Assembly: GCA_027490195.1 (NCBI GenBank)
Contig: JAIXYN010000014.1
Span: 124,001-188,000 of the forward strand
DNA from: Verrucomicrobiaceae bacterium
GTDB taxonomy: Bacteria > Verrucomicrobiota > Verrucomicrobiia > Verrucomicrobiales > Verrucomicrobiaceae
Length of the DNA: 64,000 bases
Direction: 5' to 3'
Part shown: one piece after another, positions 9,403-17,856 of the stretch
How positions within the stretch are numbered: position 1 is the first letter of the stretch
How the letters are laid out: every line of letters begins with the position of its first letter
Made by a program: the position numbers and the translations under genes
Notes under the pieces: model-generated
The model's database searches: none
Told to the model about the DNA's origin: nothing
The model's input: the letters and a program-made list of their open reading frames with translations, nothing else

Positions 9403-9990
9403 ATGCATCGAATCCTCGCCTGCCTGCTGTTCTTCACTGCCGCTCTTAACGCCGGTGAGGTTGATTTCAAGGACAACACGATCGTGCTGGGCAAGCGAGT
9501 CGGCCTCATCAAGCCGGGCATGAGCGCCTCGGACATCGAGCGTGCCTACGGGAAGGAAAATCTCAAACTGCAGAAAATTCCCGGCGCAGAAGGCGAGGAA
9601 ATCGATGGCGCTAAGCTGTTTGCGGGCACGGATCGCGAACTGGAAATCGTGTGGGATCCGGACAACGAAAAGAAGCAGGTCGTGTTCGACATCCGCGTCA
9701 TGGGCAAGGCCTGGAAATTTGAAAACGGCCTCAAGTCGGGAATGACCGTCGCAGAAATCGAGAAGATCAACGGCAAGCCCTTCAAGATCGCCGGGTTTGA
9801 TTGGGACTACGGCGGTTACGCCAACTTTGAAGGCGGCAAACTGGATGGAAAGGTGAGCATTCGCTTCAGTCCTTCCACGGAAAATGTTCCTGAGTATCTC
9901 AGCGGCGACAAGCAGCTTTCCTCCTCCGACAAGCAGCTCCGTGCTGCCAAGCCTCTCGTTGACGAAGGTATCTCGGTCTTCATGAAGTGA
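9403..9990 (+). CDS. Small secreted protein with two BamE/OmlA-like repeat motifs
   Basis: A 195-aa exported protein with a signal peptide (residues 1-16, MHRILACLLFFTAALNAG). I recognise no named family. It contains two similar segments: GLIKPGMSASDIERAYGKEN and, about 80 residues later, NGLKSGMTVAEIEKINGKP. The GM(S/T)xx(D/E)IE...GKP pattern resembles the half-motif of SmpA/OmlA (BamE) folds, so two such units in tandem are possible. It lies 31 nt after the glycosyltransferase on the same strand and may be the last gene of that operon. It ends in an 11-nt convergent overlap with the DUF2071 gene. Confidence 0.6.
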   Translation: MHRILACLLFFTAALNAGEVDFKDNTIVLGKRVGLIKPGMSASDIERAYGKENLKLQKIPGAEGEEIDGAKLFAGTDRELEIVWDPDNEKKQVVFDIRVMGKAWKFENGLKSGMTVAEIEKINGKPFKIAGFDWDYGGYANFEGGKLDGKVSIRFSPSTENVPEYLSGDKQLSSSDKQLRAAKPLVDEGISVFMK

Positions 9991-10717
9991 GCGGATACAC
10001 CCGCACATCGACACCCGACGAGCCGATAATGTGATCGGGGGCTCGTTGCGGATCCTTGAATCCTGCCTGCAGCAGCGGATTCACATCCCATGTCTCCAAC
10101 TCAACCTCTGTGAGCGGGTAGGGCCTGTGGTGCACCTGACCGCAGCGGATACCGCGCGGTGTTTGGGAGAAGAGCAGGTAGCGCTCGGCGAGGAAGAATG
10201 CGAGCGAGTCTGGCTCTGCGGCCCGCGATTCTGCGGCGATCCGATAACGAAAGCGTGACTCGCTCGGCTCTCCGCGTCGCTGACAGCGGTAGTCGATGCA
10301 GCCATCGCTGATTTCCGCTCTCATGCGTGCATGCTGATACGGCAGGTGGAAAAAGGTGCGCGCAGTCCACACCGCGAACCGCTGATTGCAGTCCAGCGAG
10401 TAGAACCACACGCCTGCGCGGCCCTTCTCGTCATGCACATAGGTGCGCACATTGAGTTCGAGAAAGTCACTGATGCTAGGCACAGGCGGGCAGTAGCGCG
10501 GGCGAATGCCGCGCATGTAAAACGGCACGATGGCGAGCCATGCCTCACCCTGAAACGTATCCACGAACAAACCGGGTGGCAGCGTGCGCTGAATCTCCGC
10601 CACATCCCAGCGCCAGTGCAGGAAGGCAAGTTTCTCCCAACGCTGAAGCATCACATGCGAGCGCGATGGCTGTTCACGGACGCTGAGACGGGATTCGAGT
10701 GTGGGTATGACAGCCAT
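9980..10717 (-). CDS. DUF2071 (YqjF-family) protein
   Basis: A 245-aa cytoplasmic protein of the DUF2071/YqjF family, marked by WEKLAFLHWRWDVAEIQRTLP, FVDTFQGEAWLAIVPFYM and NVRTYVHDEKGRAGVWFYSL. The family adopts an acetoacetate-decarboxylase-like fold and has no settled general function. The ATG at 10717 is taken as the start because upstream in-frame starts lack family sequence. It is convergent with the small secreted gene and divergent from the lipocalin gene (57 nt apart), so a shared regulatory region is likely. Confidence 0.75.
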   Translation of the reverse strand: MAVIPTLESRLSVREQPSRSHVMLQRWEKLAFLHWRWDVAEIQRTLPPGLFVDTFQGEAWLAIVPFYMRGIRPRYCPPVPSISDFLELNVRTYVHDEKGRAGVWFYSLDCNQRFAVWTARTFFHLPYQHARMRAEISDGCIDYRCQRRGEPSESRFRYRIAAESRAAEPDSLAFFLAERYLLFSQTPRGIRCGQVHHRPYPLTEVELETWDVNPLLQAGFKDPQRAPDHIIGSSGVDVRVYPLTS

Positions 10718-10773
10718 GCAGAGATGATACGCTTGAATTGCGCCCATGCGCCGCTCTGAATCGTTCATCAGGC

Positions 10774-11313
10774 ATGAGCTTTCGATCAACCACCCTCGGT
10801 TTCCTGCTGCTATCGCTGCTCGGCCTCATCTCATGCTCCTCCATGAAACCCGCTCCTCTGCAAACGGTGTCTCACGTCGATCTGAAACGCTATGTGGGCG
10901 ACTGGTTCGTCTTTGCGCACATCCCGTACTCCCTTGAAAAGGGCAAGGTAGGCACGCTAGATCGCTACGCACTGCGCCCGGATGGCAGGATGGATAATAT
11001 CTTCCTCTTTCGACGCGGCAGCCTCTCCGCGCCGCTGGAGCAGTGGAAGGGTGTGGCCTGGGTTCACAACAAGGCCACCAATGCCGAGTGGCGCGTGCAG
11101 TTCGTCTGGCCGCTGCGGGTACCCTATCTCATCATAGACCTCGATCCAGACTACCAGTGGAGCGTGATTGGCTATCCCAATCGCAAATTGGCCTGGGTGC
11201 TCAGTCGCAAGCCGGTGCTCGATGAAGCCACTTATCGCGGCATTCTGGAGCGCATGGCGAAGCAGGGATACGACACCCGCTTGCTGGCAAAGGTGCCACA
11301 GAAGTCAGAGTAA
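10774..11313 (+). CDS. Lipocalin lipoprotein (Blc-like)
   Basis: A 179-aa outer-membrane-type lipoprotein. The lipobox LISC places the modified Cys at residue 21. The mature part is a lipocalin: DLKRYVGDWFVFAHIPYSLEKG carries the GxW signature, and YLIIDLDPDYQWSVIGYPNRKLAWVLSR is the second conserved region of bacterial lipocalins. Blc homologues bind lysophospholipids or fatty acids and are linked to membrane stress and repair. The start at 10774 gives a standard signal peptide. A lipid-binding role agrees with the LplT-like and GT1 genes upstream, but they are not shown to form a pathway. Confidence 0.85.
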   Translation: MSFRSTTLGFLLLSLLGLISCSSMKPAPLQTVSHVDLKRYVGDWFVFAHIPYSLEKGKVGTLDRYALRPDGRMDNIFLFRRGSLSAPLEQWKGVAWVHNKATNAEWRVQFVWPLRVPYLIIDLDPDYQWSVIGYPNRKLAWVLSRKPVLDEATYRGILERMAKQGYDTRLLAKVPQKSE

Positions 11314-11347
11314 ACAAAAAAGAGGCAGGACTTTCGTCCTGCCTCTT
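11314..11347 (-). terminator. Intrinsic terminator for the DUF1501 gene
   Basis: A perfect 12-bp stem (AAGAGGCAGGAC, 11320-11331, with its complement at 11336-11347) and a TTTC loop. Read on the minus strand the hairpin is followed by a T-rich tract (TTTTTTGTTTA), a classical rho-independent terminator 15 nt after the DUF1501 stop. On the plus strand only GGTTAAGG follows, so termination of the lipocalin transcript here would be weaker. Confidence 0.85.
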
Positions 11348-11361
11348 GGTTAAGGATTCGA

Positions 11362-12831
11362 TCAAGCAAACAGCTTCGTCACCGGCTTGGCTTTCACCAG
11401 CTCACGCGGCTGGTTGAGATGATTGTAAACAATCGTCTCGGGGTCGATGCCGACGGCGTGGTAGATGGTCGCGAGGAGCTCGGTCGGATGCACGGCGTCT
11501 TCAGCAGGGGCGGAGCCGGTGGCGTCCGATTTGCCGTGGACGTAGCCGCGCTTGATGCCGGCACCGCCGACGATGGCGGTGTAGCAGTATGGCCAGTGGT
11601 CACGACCGTCGGCGCTGTTGCCATTGCCGCTGGTGGACACGCCTTTTTCCGGGCTGCGACCGAATTCGCCAAGGGCCACAACGATGGTCTCGTCCAGCAG
11701 GCCACTGGCGTCCAGATCGTCAAACAAAGCGCTGAGGCCTTGGTCGAGCATCGGGCCGGACTTGGTCTTCATACGCTCGGTGAGGCCGACGTGGTGATCC
11801 CAGGAGTGGTTGTCGGAGTTGGCAACCTTGGGCCAGATGACTTCGACGACGCGGGTGCCGGCTTCGAGCAGGCGGCGGGCAAGCAGGCAGCTCTGACCGA
11901 AGGTGTTGCGGCCATAGCGGTCACGCAGTTTTTCAGGCTCACGGTCCAGGGCGAAGGCATCGCGCGCCCTGCCGCTGGAGATGAGGTTCAAGGCCTGGCT
12001 GTAGTAGCTGTCCAGGCTCATGTCCTTCACGGCAGCTTCGATCTGCGGCATCTGATCGTTGATAGCATCGCGCAGCTTGGCACGGCGCTCAAGACGCACA
12101 CTGAAGAGGTCGGGGCGCAGTTGGAGATCGTCGATCTTGATGCGGTCCATCTTGCCCATGTCGAGGTCATCGCCATCGGGGAAGAGCGTGTACGGCTCGT
12201 AGGCCTTGCCAAGGAAACCGGCACCACCGCCTTTGCCCACGACGTTCGATTCCTGCAACGGACGTGGCAACTGTACGAAGGGAAGCATTGGCTCCTGCAG
12301 CGGCTTGAGGCGCACGATGTTGCTGCCGAAGTTCGGGAAGTCTTTGGCGTTCGGTGGCTCAAGCTGGCCGGAGGGGCTGACCTTGTCGGTCGTATAGCCG
12401 GTCATGATTTGATAGATCGCCGCCGTGTGGTTGAAGAGACCATTCGGTGTGTAACTCATCGAATTGATCATGGTGAACTTGTCGTTCACCTTCGCGAGGC
12501 CCGGCAGGATCTCAGTGAAGTGCTTGCCGGGAACTTTCGTCGGGATCGTTTTGAAAGCGCTGCGCACCTTGTCCGGCACATTTTCCTTCGGGTCCCACAG
12601 GTCCAGATGGCTGGGGCCGCCTTGCAGATAAATCATGAGTACATGCTTGGCCTTGCCCCATCCTGCACGACCTGCGTTCGGAGAGGCTGCCGCCATGGCC
12701 TGGCCACGGAGGACGTTGTTGAGCGTGAGGCCCATCATGGAGCCACCGCCCACGCGCAGAATGTCACGGCGCGAGAAGCCGAGATTTTTGTCGCAAAGGT
12801 CTTTGCCGGGAACGCCTGGGATGCGGAACAT
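11362..12831 (-). CDS. DUF1501 (sulfatase-like) secreted protein
   Basis: A 489-aa protein of the DUF1501 family, alkaline-phosphatase/sulfatase-like proteins abundant in Planctomycetes and Verrucomicrobia. The N-terminus carries a Tat signal ([12 protein letters not shown], about residues 19-30), so it is exported folded. Family marks are [66 protein letters not shown] and [15 protein letters not shown], which hold the Asp and His metal ligands expected for this fold. DUF1501 genes usually sit beside a DUF1549/DUF1553 gene; here the neighbour is a PEP-CTERM gene and the nearest such partner starts at 21964. It ends in its own terminator. Substrate unknown. Confidence 0.88.
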   Translation of the reverse strand: MFRIPGVPGKDLCDKNLGFSRRDILRVGGGSMMGLTLNNVLRGQAMAAASPNAGRAGWGKAKHVLMIYLQGGPSHLDLWDPKENVPDKVRSAFKTIPTKVPGKHFTEILPGLAKVNDKFTMINSMSYTPNGLFNHTAAIYQIMTGYTTDKVSPSGQLEPPNAKDFPNFGSNIVRLKPLQEPMLPFVQLPRPLQESNVVGKGGGAGFLGKAYEPYTLFPDGDDLDMGKMDRIKIDDLQLRPDLFSVRLERRAKLRDAINDQMPQIEAAVKDMSLDSYYSQALNLISSGRARDAFALDREPEKLRDRYGRNTFGQSCLLARRLLEAGTRVVEVIWPKVANSDNHSWDHHVGLTERMKTKSGPMLDQGLSALFDDLDASGLLDETIVVALGEFGRSPEKGVSTSGNGNSADGRDHWPYCYTAIVGGAGIKRGYVHGKSDATGSAPAEDAVHPTELLATIYHAVGIDPETIVYNHLNQPRELVKAKPVTKLFA

Positions 12832-12966
12832 GGTGTGCTAGGGGTGCGTGTTGAAGGATGCTTTCAGCGGCATGTACGGCCGCATCGGGCTGATCTTGCC
12901 GTTTAGGGCAATTTTGCGTCCCCGGAGCGGGAAAGTCCATGAGCCTGCGCGGGATCGGGCAAGACT

Positions 12967-13560
12967 TCAGGCCTGGCACCATCGGCGTGAGCGGCGGCAG
13001 ATCAAGCCACCGGCTCCGACCAGCAGCAGCAGGCCGTGGGAAGGTTCGGGCACAGCGGCAATTTGGTAGTCCATGCGGTAGGTGACCACGGACGCAACCT
13101 CCTGGAACCACGCGGTGTAAGTGCCTGGGCCGAGAGGATTGGTGATGCCCGTGGCACCGCTGTAAGATCCAGCCGCCATTGGTGCAAGGATATCGTAGAG
13201 GCCGGTGACGAGTGTATTGGCCAGATGTCCCGAGGGGTCCGTGATGCTGATGCTGGTGCCAGGTGCGATGGCATAAAAAGATTGGCCCAGTGGAGTAAAT
13301 GTGACGACGTCGATGGCGGTGAGCTGGAAGCCTGGATCGATGGTGAAGGTGAAAATGTCACGGTCGAGCGGGATGCCATCTCCAGGGTCGCCTCCCATGG
13401 TGCCCATGATGGTATTCGTGCCGGAGCTGAACGTCACTGAGGTCGGCGCATTGTGGTTGCCGGAGAGGTCGCCGGAGACGGCCTCATTCCAGAACGAGGC
13501 CGCGTTGGCGGCGGCGGTCCAGAGACTGAAAGTGATGAGGGAAATGAGAATGCTGTGCAT
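12967..13560 (-). CDS. Secreted PEP-CTERM protein of unknown function
   Basis: A 197-aa protein with a signal peptide (about residues 1-20) and a C-terminal PEP-CTERM tripartite signal: VPEPS, a hydrophobic stretch LLLLVGAGGLI and the basic tail RRSRR. The middle is beta-rich and repetitive in Gly, Ser and Thr (for example TSVTFSSGTNTIMG). PEP-CTERM proteins are sorted by an exosortase, which is not in this window. The start at 13560 gives the signal peptide. The gene lies downstream of the DUF839 PEP-CTERM gene but behind its terminator, so it probably has its own promoter. Confidence 0.75.
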   Translation of the reverse strand: MHSILISLITFSLWTAAANAASFWNEAVSGDLSGNHNAPTSVTFSSGTNTIMGTMGGDPGDGIPLDRDIFTFTIDPGFQLTAIDVVTFTPLGQSFYAIAPGTSISITDPSGHLANTLVTGLYDILAPMAAGSYSGATGITNPLGPGTYTAWFQEVASVVTYRMDYQIAAVPEPSHGLLLLVGAGGLICRRSRRWCQA

Positions 13561-13582
13561 GGCGGAGGATGGATGGAAGATC

Positions 13583-13621
13583 AAAAAACAGGGGTTCCCC
13601 GCTGTTGGCTGGGAACCCCTG
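13583..13621 (-). terminator. Intrinsic terminator of the DUF839 PEP-CTERM gene
   Basis: An 11-bp stem, CAGGGGTTCCC (13589-13599) pairing with 13611-13621, with an 11-nt loop. On the minus strand it is followed by six T residues (13588-13583). It is 44 nt downstream of the DUF839 stop and just upstream of the next PEP-CTERM gene. Confidence 0.8.
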
Positions 13622-13664
13622 CGGGTTGAGATGAGATCAAATCAACGGACGCGCCCGATTCGGA

Positions 13665-15314
13665 TTAAGCGCGGCGGCGGCGGAACAGCATCGCGCTGAA
13701 GCCAATGAGGGCCAGCAGAGCACGGGAAGGCTCAGGAACTGCCTGCACGGCAAGAAGCTGGCCACCTTCCACCTGGGCACCTCCGAGGGCGTAATGCTGC
13801 TGGTCGTCCATCAGGTACCAGCGCTCGTTGGGGTTGCCCGTATTGAGAGCGCTGTCTGCCATCAGGCTGGTGATGTCGATGACTCCAGAAAATTCTTCAT
13901 CATTGTTGAAGGGTGTGGTGGCGGCGATGCCAATGTCACCGTTGCGTGCTGGATCGTGTTTAGCCAGCAGCTCCAGGTTGCCCGAAGTTGGATTATACCT
14001 CCAGAGTTTGCCGTTGTGTGCCTGGCCGCCGACGTCTTCCACGATCAGGATGTTACCATCCAGATCCACCGCGATGTTGTCCATCATCTGCACTGCCTCG
14101 GTGCCATCCAGGAGCAGCTTGATGTTGCCGCCATTTTCTGGGTTGGCCATGTCGGAAAATTCCATTTCCCAGAGACGGCTGCGGCCGACTTGGCTGCCGA
14201 CACCATCCTTAACCTGATCGTAGCGATCCGTTGTGACGAAGTAGAACTTGTCGTTGGTCAGAGTGTCCCAGGCACCGTCCTCTGGGCGGAGAAATTCCGT
14301 GATGCCAGCCGTCACGCTTGTTGACTGGAGCGTCGCTCCACTGATGCCGGACACATCACCGGCCGTTCCCATGGCCACCATGCTGAAGGCGGTGCTGCCA
14401 TTTTTACCAATGCCGATGTCACCAACACGCAATTCGCTCGCAATGCTGCCGACCTTGATGCCATACAGGTTGCCATTCGTCAGACCAGCCTTTTCGACGT
14501 CGTTGCCGGTGGAGAGTTTGGTGCCCACATAAGCGTAAAGCTGGCCTGGCGTTGTGTCATCAAGCCCCATGACGAGCGTTTTGTCCTGCGCAAAGGGGCT
14601 GGCGAGCGCGTTTTCCCAGGAGAATTTCCCGAGGCGCGGCAGCTCATAGCTGGTTCCAGCGTTGGTGCCTGTGGCGATGTGGGCGAACACACGCCCTTCA
14701 TTGCCGATTTCCTCGCCGCTGAGGAACAGGCGCGAAGTCGTGCCGAGCGCACCGTGTGAGTAGGCGCTCACGGGAGCAAGATCAGCCGAGCAGAGACGAC
14801 CGATGGCGGCGTTGTAAACAGCCGCGCTGGCTGCGCCAGTGACGATTGGGTTGGCCGAATTAAAAGTGGTGTAACCAGAGCCGTTCCAGAGGTTGACGTT
14901 CTGGATCAGATCCTTGGCCCCCACGACTGCGAGTGTGTCCTTGTTAATGACCCACTGGGAGACGAAGGAACCTTTGCTGCCGTGATCACGAGTCACGCCC
15001 ACAGTGCTGCCGATCTCGTGGTTCATCAGCACGGTGAAGGTGCGGTCGCCATTGTCGAAGGCGCCGAGGCCGTCCGGAATACCGACCATGCTGTAAGCAC
15101 CGGTACCGTAAATCGGGCTGGTGCCGATGCGGGTGAAGGTGTCATCGGCAATGGACACGTTGTCCACCGTGGCGATGGAACGGACAAGAATGTTTGGATT
15201 GGAACCGATGCCATAGGGAGTGGAGCCGGTGGAAGGGCCTTGAAGCTGCGCTTGGGCAGTTCCTGCCACCAGCAGAGCGGCGGCAAGTGAGGTGAGTTTG
15301 AGCTTGGATTTCAT
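13665..15314 (-). CDS. DUF839 / PhoX-like secreted protein with PEP-CTERM anchor
   Basis: A 549-aa exported protein: signal peptide (about residues 1-23, ending in GTAQA), a DUF839 beta-propeller domain, and a PEP-CTERM tail (VPEPS, hydrophobic LLALIGFSAML, RRRRA). DUF839 includes the PhoX alkaline phosphatases and related phytase-like propellers. Supporting segments are LSGEEIGNEGRVFAH, GITEFLRPEDGAWD, DNIAVDLDGNILIVEDVGG and LWRYNPTSGNLELLAKHDP. Phosphatase activity is an inference from family; I did not verify the Fe/Ca-binding residues. The ATG at 15314 starts the signal peptide. A perfect hairpin lies 70 nt upstream of it, and a strong terminator follows the stop. Confidence 0.8.
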   Translation of the reverse strand: MKSKLKLTSLAAALLVAGTAQAQLQGPSTGSTPYGIGSNPNILVRSIATVDNVSIADDTFTRIGTSPIYGTGAYSMVGIPDGLGAFDNGDRTFTVLMNHEIGSTVGVTRDHGSKGSFVSQWVINKDTLAVVGAKDLIQNVNLWNGSGYTTFNSANPIVTGAASAAVYNAAIGRLCSADLAPVSAYSHGALGTTSRLFLSGEEIGNEGRVFAHIATGTNAGTSYELPRLGKFSWENALASPFAQDKTLVMGLDDTTPGQLYAYVGTKLSTGNDVEKAGLTNGNLYGIKVGSIASELRVGDIGIGKNGSTAFSMVAMGTAGDVSGISGATLQSTSVTAGITEFLRPEDGAWDTLTNDKFYFVTTDRYDQVKDGVGSQVGRSRLWEMEFSDMANPENGGNIKLLLDGTEAVQMMDNIAVDLDGNILIVEDVGGQAHNGKLWRYNPTSGNLELLAKHDPARNGDIGIAATTPFNNDEEFSGVIDITSLMADSALNTGNPNERWYLMDDQQHYALGGAQVEGGQLLAVQAVPEPSRALLALIGFSAMLFRRRRA

Positions 15315-15383
15315 GATCACAATAGCGCTGAATGTTTTGGGGTGAGAGTGCTTCCAACGCCTCTGCCTTTGAGTGCAGTGGCG

Positions 15384-15408
15384 TTCGATAGGCGTGAGGC
15401 CTATCGAA
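15384..15408. repeat. Perfect inverted repeat in the 5' region of the DUF839 gene
   Basis: TTCGATAGGC (15384-15393), a 5-nt spacer GTGAG, and its exact complement GCCTATCGAA (15399-15408). No T tract follows on either strand, so it is not an obvious terminator. It sits 70-94 nt upstream of the DUF839 start, in the 300-nt gene-free stretch 15315-15614. It could be an operator dyad or a 5'-UTR hairpin. The rest of that stretch shows nothing I recognise. Confidence 0.6.
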
Positions 15409-15614
15409 TCATCGCGATGAAACTCCAAGCAACGAAACCGCAACGAAGCCTCTGGAGGGTGCTCTTCACTAGGGGAACGCGACGAATGGAAACGATAATG
15501 TCGCATGGCTGCCGCTGAGATAGGTTATCTCCGCTGACGAAACTGTTGCACAATGGTTCCTAGCAACCGTGTGCCATTCTTGAACGTGAAAACCGTCCCA
15601 AGTTGCCGAGACGT

Positions 15615-16793
15615 TTATTTCGGCATGGTGGTGCTGCCAGCTTCCATCGGCATCTCGCTCACCCATCCGACATTGGGCACGGCGGCGATCTTTGCCCATC
15701 CATGCAGACGGCATTCATCATCCACAAAGATTTTCAGCGTCACCATCCCGCGCTTCTGCATGCCTGCCAGGTAGCGGGTGGCCTTGTCACCCTGCGTCAA
15801 GACCTCGGCGGGCAGGTAGGCGCTGAGGGTGGTCTGCTCGTCCGGGTGCGACAGTGTGAAGGCCAGTCCGCCCTCTTTGACTGGAAAGGGTGGTGTTGAT
15901 GCCGAGCGCTGGGCATTCACACGCATCAGAACCTGGCGGTTGGATGCGAGTTTAGGAACGTCGGCAAACTGGCTCTCGCACCACCCGGCAAAGCTCTCCC
16001 AGTCGAGACGTAAGGTAGCCTTGTCCACCTTTTCAAACGCGGCCAGCCGTGAGGAGCCATCCGCCATTGGCACACCGATCAAAAGGAAACGGTCTGTAGT
16101 GATGAATTTGGGGGCGGTCTGAAACTTTCCAGGACGTTCAATACCATGTGACTTGGTCCATTCTCGATACTTTGGCATCACCTCCTTCGGATGGCGAATG
16201 AGTCGCTCGATCTCACCCTCGCTACGCGCGATGAAAAAGGACTGAATCATGCGTGTGGCAGTCAGGAAATCATTTTTCACCTCAGATCGCAGCCCGATAT
16301 CTTTCGCTGTTGCCTCGACTGCCGCCTCCTTGGCTTCGTCGTTTGTTTTCTTCATTTCGACTGCCGCCTCCTTGGCTTTGTCGTTTGTTTTTTTCATTTC
16401 GGCTGCGAGTTCAACGGCCGCCTTCTTGGCATCGTCGTTTGTTTTTTTCATTTCGACGGCAAGTTCAACTGCCGCCGCTTTCGCCTCCTCGGTTTCCTTC
16501 GCCTTTTTTGTAGCGTCGCCGGTAGGCTTGGGGGCTGGCACTGCGGGTGCAGGCTTGTGGATAGTGGCCAATGGCGTTGGTGAAGCCGTGGACTTCTCCC
16601 CATTCGTGATGGGCATTGTTGGAGCGGACTCTTTTTCAGTGACCGATTCCTTCCTTGTGTTCAGTTCCGCGATCAATTTCCATGCTGTGAACGAAACAAT
16701 CGCGGAAATGAGCAGAATCACTGCCCAGGGCCAATGTTTGCGTTTCCTTCGGCGGCGAAGCTTAGGTTCTGCGGTTGTATCTGAAGATGACAT
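15615..16793 (-). CDS. Membrane-anchored coiled-coil protein with tandem repeats, unknown function
   Basis: A 392-aa protein I cannot assign. A very basic N-terminus (KLRRRRKRKHW) precedes one membrane helix (about residues 21-42), a Pro/Ala-rich spacer (55-95), then a charged helical repeat (104-162) built from units like AVELAxEMKKTNDxAKKA with lengths 18, 18 and 14. The C-terminal half (165-392) is a mixed domain with WESFAGWCESQFADVP and a hydrophobic-polar pattern. The orientation is probably N-in, with the repeat and domain outside the cytoplasm. The start uses the ATG at 16793; a TTG at 16796 is in frame. The repeat is also visible in the DNA at about 16306-16485. It is transcribed toward the DUF839 gene with a 300-nt gap. 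Confidence 0.65.
   Translation of the reverse strand: MSSSDTTAEPKLRRRRKRKHWPWAVILLISAIVSFTAWKLIAELNTRKESVTEKESAPTMPITNGEKSTASPTPLATIHKPAPAVPAPKPTGDATKKAKETEEAKAAAVELAVEMKKTNDDAKKAAVELAAEMKKTNDKAKEAAVEMKKTNDEAKEAAVEATAKDIGLRSEVKNDFLTATRMIQSFFIARSEGEIERLIRHPKEVMPKYREWTKSHGIERPGKFQTAPKFITTDRFLLIGVPMADGSSRLAAFEKVDKATLRLDWESFAGWCESQFADVPKLASNRQVLMRVNAQRSASTPPFPVKEGGLAFTLSHPDEQTTLSAYLPAEVLTQGDKATRYLAGMQKRGMVTLKIFVDDECRLHGWAKIAAVPNVGWVSEMPMEAGSTTMPK
16306..16485. repeat. In-frame tandem repeat encoding MKKTND coiled-coil units
   Basis: On the plus strand the phrase TCGTTTGTTTT(C/T)TTCATTTCG recurs three times, each copy with a GCCGCC-rich neighbour. The copies are 42 or 54 nt apart and keep the reading frame of the coiled-coil gene. 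One unit lacks four codons relative to the others, the pattern expected from slippage or unequal recombination. Confidence 0.75.
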
Positions 16794-16825
16794 CAAGCCA
16801 TCCGTTCAGCCGGTGCAGACGCCAT

Positions 16826-17626
16826 TCAAGACTCTCTATGTGGCGGTTTTGTCTCAAGCAGCCGCTGGCGAAACGGATGCCAAAGCTGCCCAAGGTAGTG
16901 CTGTGAGATTGGCTCATGAATACCGAAGGCCTCCGGCTCGTGATCGGGACAGCGGTAAGTGCCAAAGAGGATGTCCATCAGCGGCGAAATGTTCGCGTAG
17001 TTGCCCGCGTCACGCGCCTTGTCGTGGTGCCAGTGATGCAACGCCGGCGCGCCGAGGATCATTCCCAGGGGCCCAATGGGCAGGCGCACGTTCGAATGAA
17101 TGAAGATGGCCCACAGGCCACGAAAGGACAGGAACCCCGCCAGCGTCTCCAAGGGAAAGCCGAGGATGAACGCAGGCAGATTGATGATGCCCACCGTATA
17201 GATCGTATCGAGCGGATGCTCGCGGTGCGCCGCCAGCCAGTCCAGATGCTCCGCACTGTGATGGATCGAATGAAAACACCACAGGAACGGCACGGCGTGC
17301 TGTAGCCGATGCGCCCAGTAGATGAGAAAGTCGCTCAGCACGATCATCTCGATGGCCTGCAGCCACCAAGACTGCCCCGCGACGCCAGCCCGAAAGTGAG
17401 CCGGCACGATGCCATCCAGCCAGCCACGGAAGTGGTTCAACGTCCAGAACACCAGCCCGCTCCACAGCAGGTACTGGCCCAGCAGGAAACACAGATCCGT
17501 CCAGAACGCTGGTCGGAAAAACTTCTGCCCTTCCCGCGCAGGAAATAGCTTCTCCAAAGGTCGGAACAGCACCACGAGGAAGAGCAGGCTCAGGCCGGTG
17601 GTGAGGATGACGGATGGGAGGTTCAT
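16826..17626 (-). CDS. Sterol desaturase / fatty acid hydroxylase superfamily protein
   Basis: A 266-aa integral membrane di-iron enzyme. Several helices flank the three histidine clusters that bind the irons: HRLQH, HSIHHSAEH and HHWHHDKARDAGNYAN. The superfamily hydroxylates or desaturates sterols, fatty acids or carotenoids. ATGA overlap (17623-17626) couples it to the small upstream gene. It is the last gene of a four-gene operon running down from 18642. The substrate is unknown; the neighbouring genes do not reveal it. Confidence 0.85.
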   Translation of the reverse strand: MNLPSVILTTGLSLLFLVVLFRPLEKLFPAREGQKFFRPAFWTDLCFLLGQYLLWSGLVFWTLNHFRGWLDGIVPAHFRAGVAGQSWWLQAIEMIVLSDFLIYWAHRLQHAVPFLWCFHSIHHSAEHLDWLAAHREHPLDTIYTVGIINLPAFILGFPLETLAGFLSFRGLWAIFIHSNVRLPIGPLGMILGAPALHHWHHDKARDAGNYANISPLMDILFGTYRCPDHEPEAFGIHEPISQHYLGQLWHPFRQRLLETKPPHRES

Positions 17627-17856
17627 GGCTTTTGCGCTGGAGGTGCGGAAGGATCGGCAGCCGGGGTGTCTGATTCCACCTTTTGAGTTGAAAAGACGGG
17701 CTGGGTCAGAGCCTTGGAGCTTGGAAGCATGAATTTCTCCTCTGTTTGAGGAGACGCTAATCGACCTCTGAATTGCGAATGGATCACATAGGCCGTCAAA
17801 AGCGTGAGCGACGACACCAGTATCCCGATGCGGACGAGTTTAGATGGCGTCTTCAT
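17623..17856 (-). CDS. Small membrane-anchored protein, unknown function
   Basis: A 77-aa protein. One hydrophobic segment near the N-terminus (IGILVSSLTLLTAYVI) is followed by a Pro/Ala/Ser-rich polar tail ending PAADPSAPPAQKP. No family recognised. It overlaps the sterol-desaturase-like gene by 4 nt and the preceding gene by 17 nt, so its reality is supported by operon packing rather than by homology. Confidence 0.6.
   Translation of the reverse strand: MKTPSKLVRIGILVSSLTLLTAYVIHSQFRGRLASPQTEEKFMLPSSKALTQPVFSTQKVESDTPAADPSAPPAQKP

Noticed and set aside
11419-12906. A long plus-strand open frame opposite the first DUF1501 gene
   Set aside because: It mirrors the codon bias of the real minus-strand gene, shows no domain, and the DUF1501 protein on the other strand is fully conserved.
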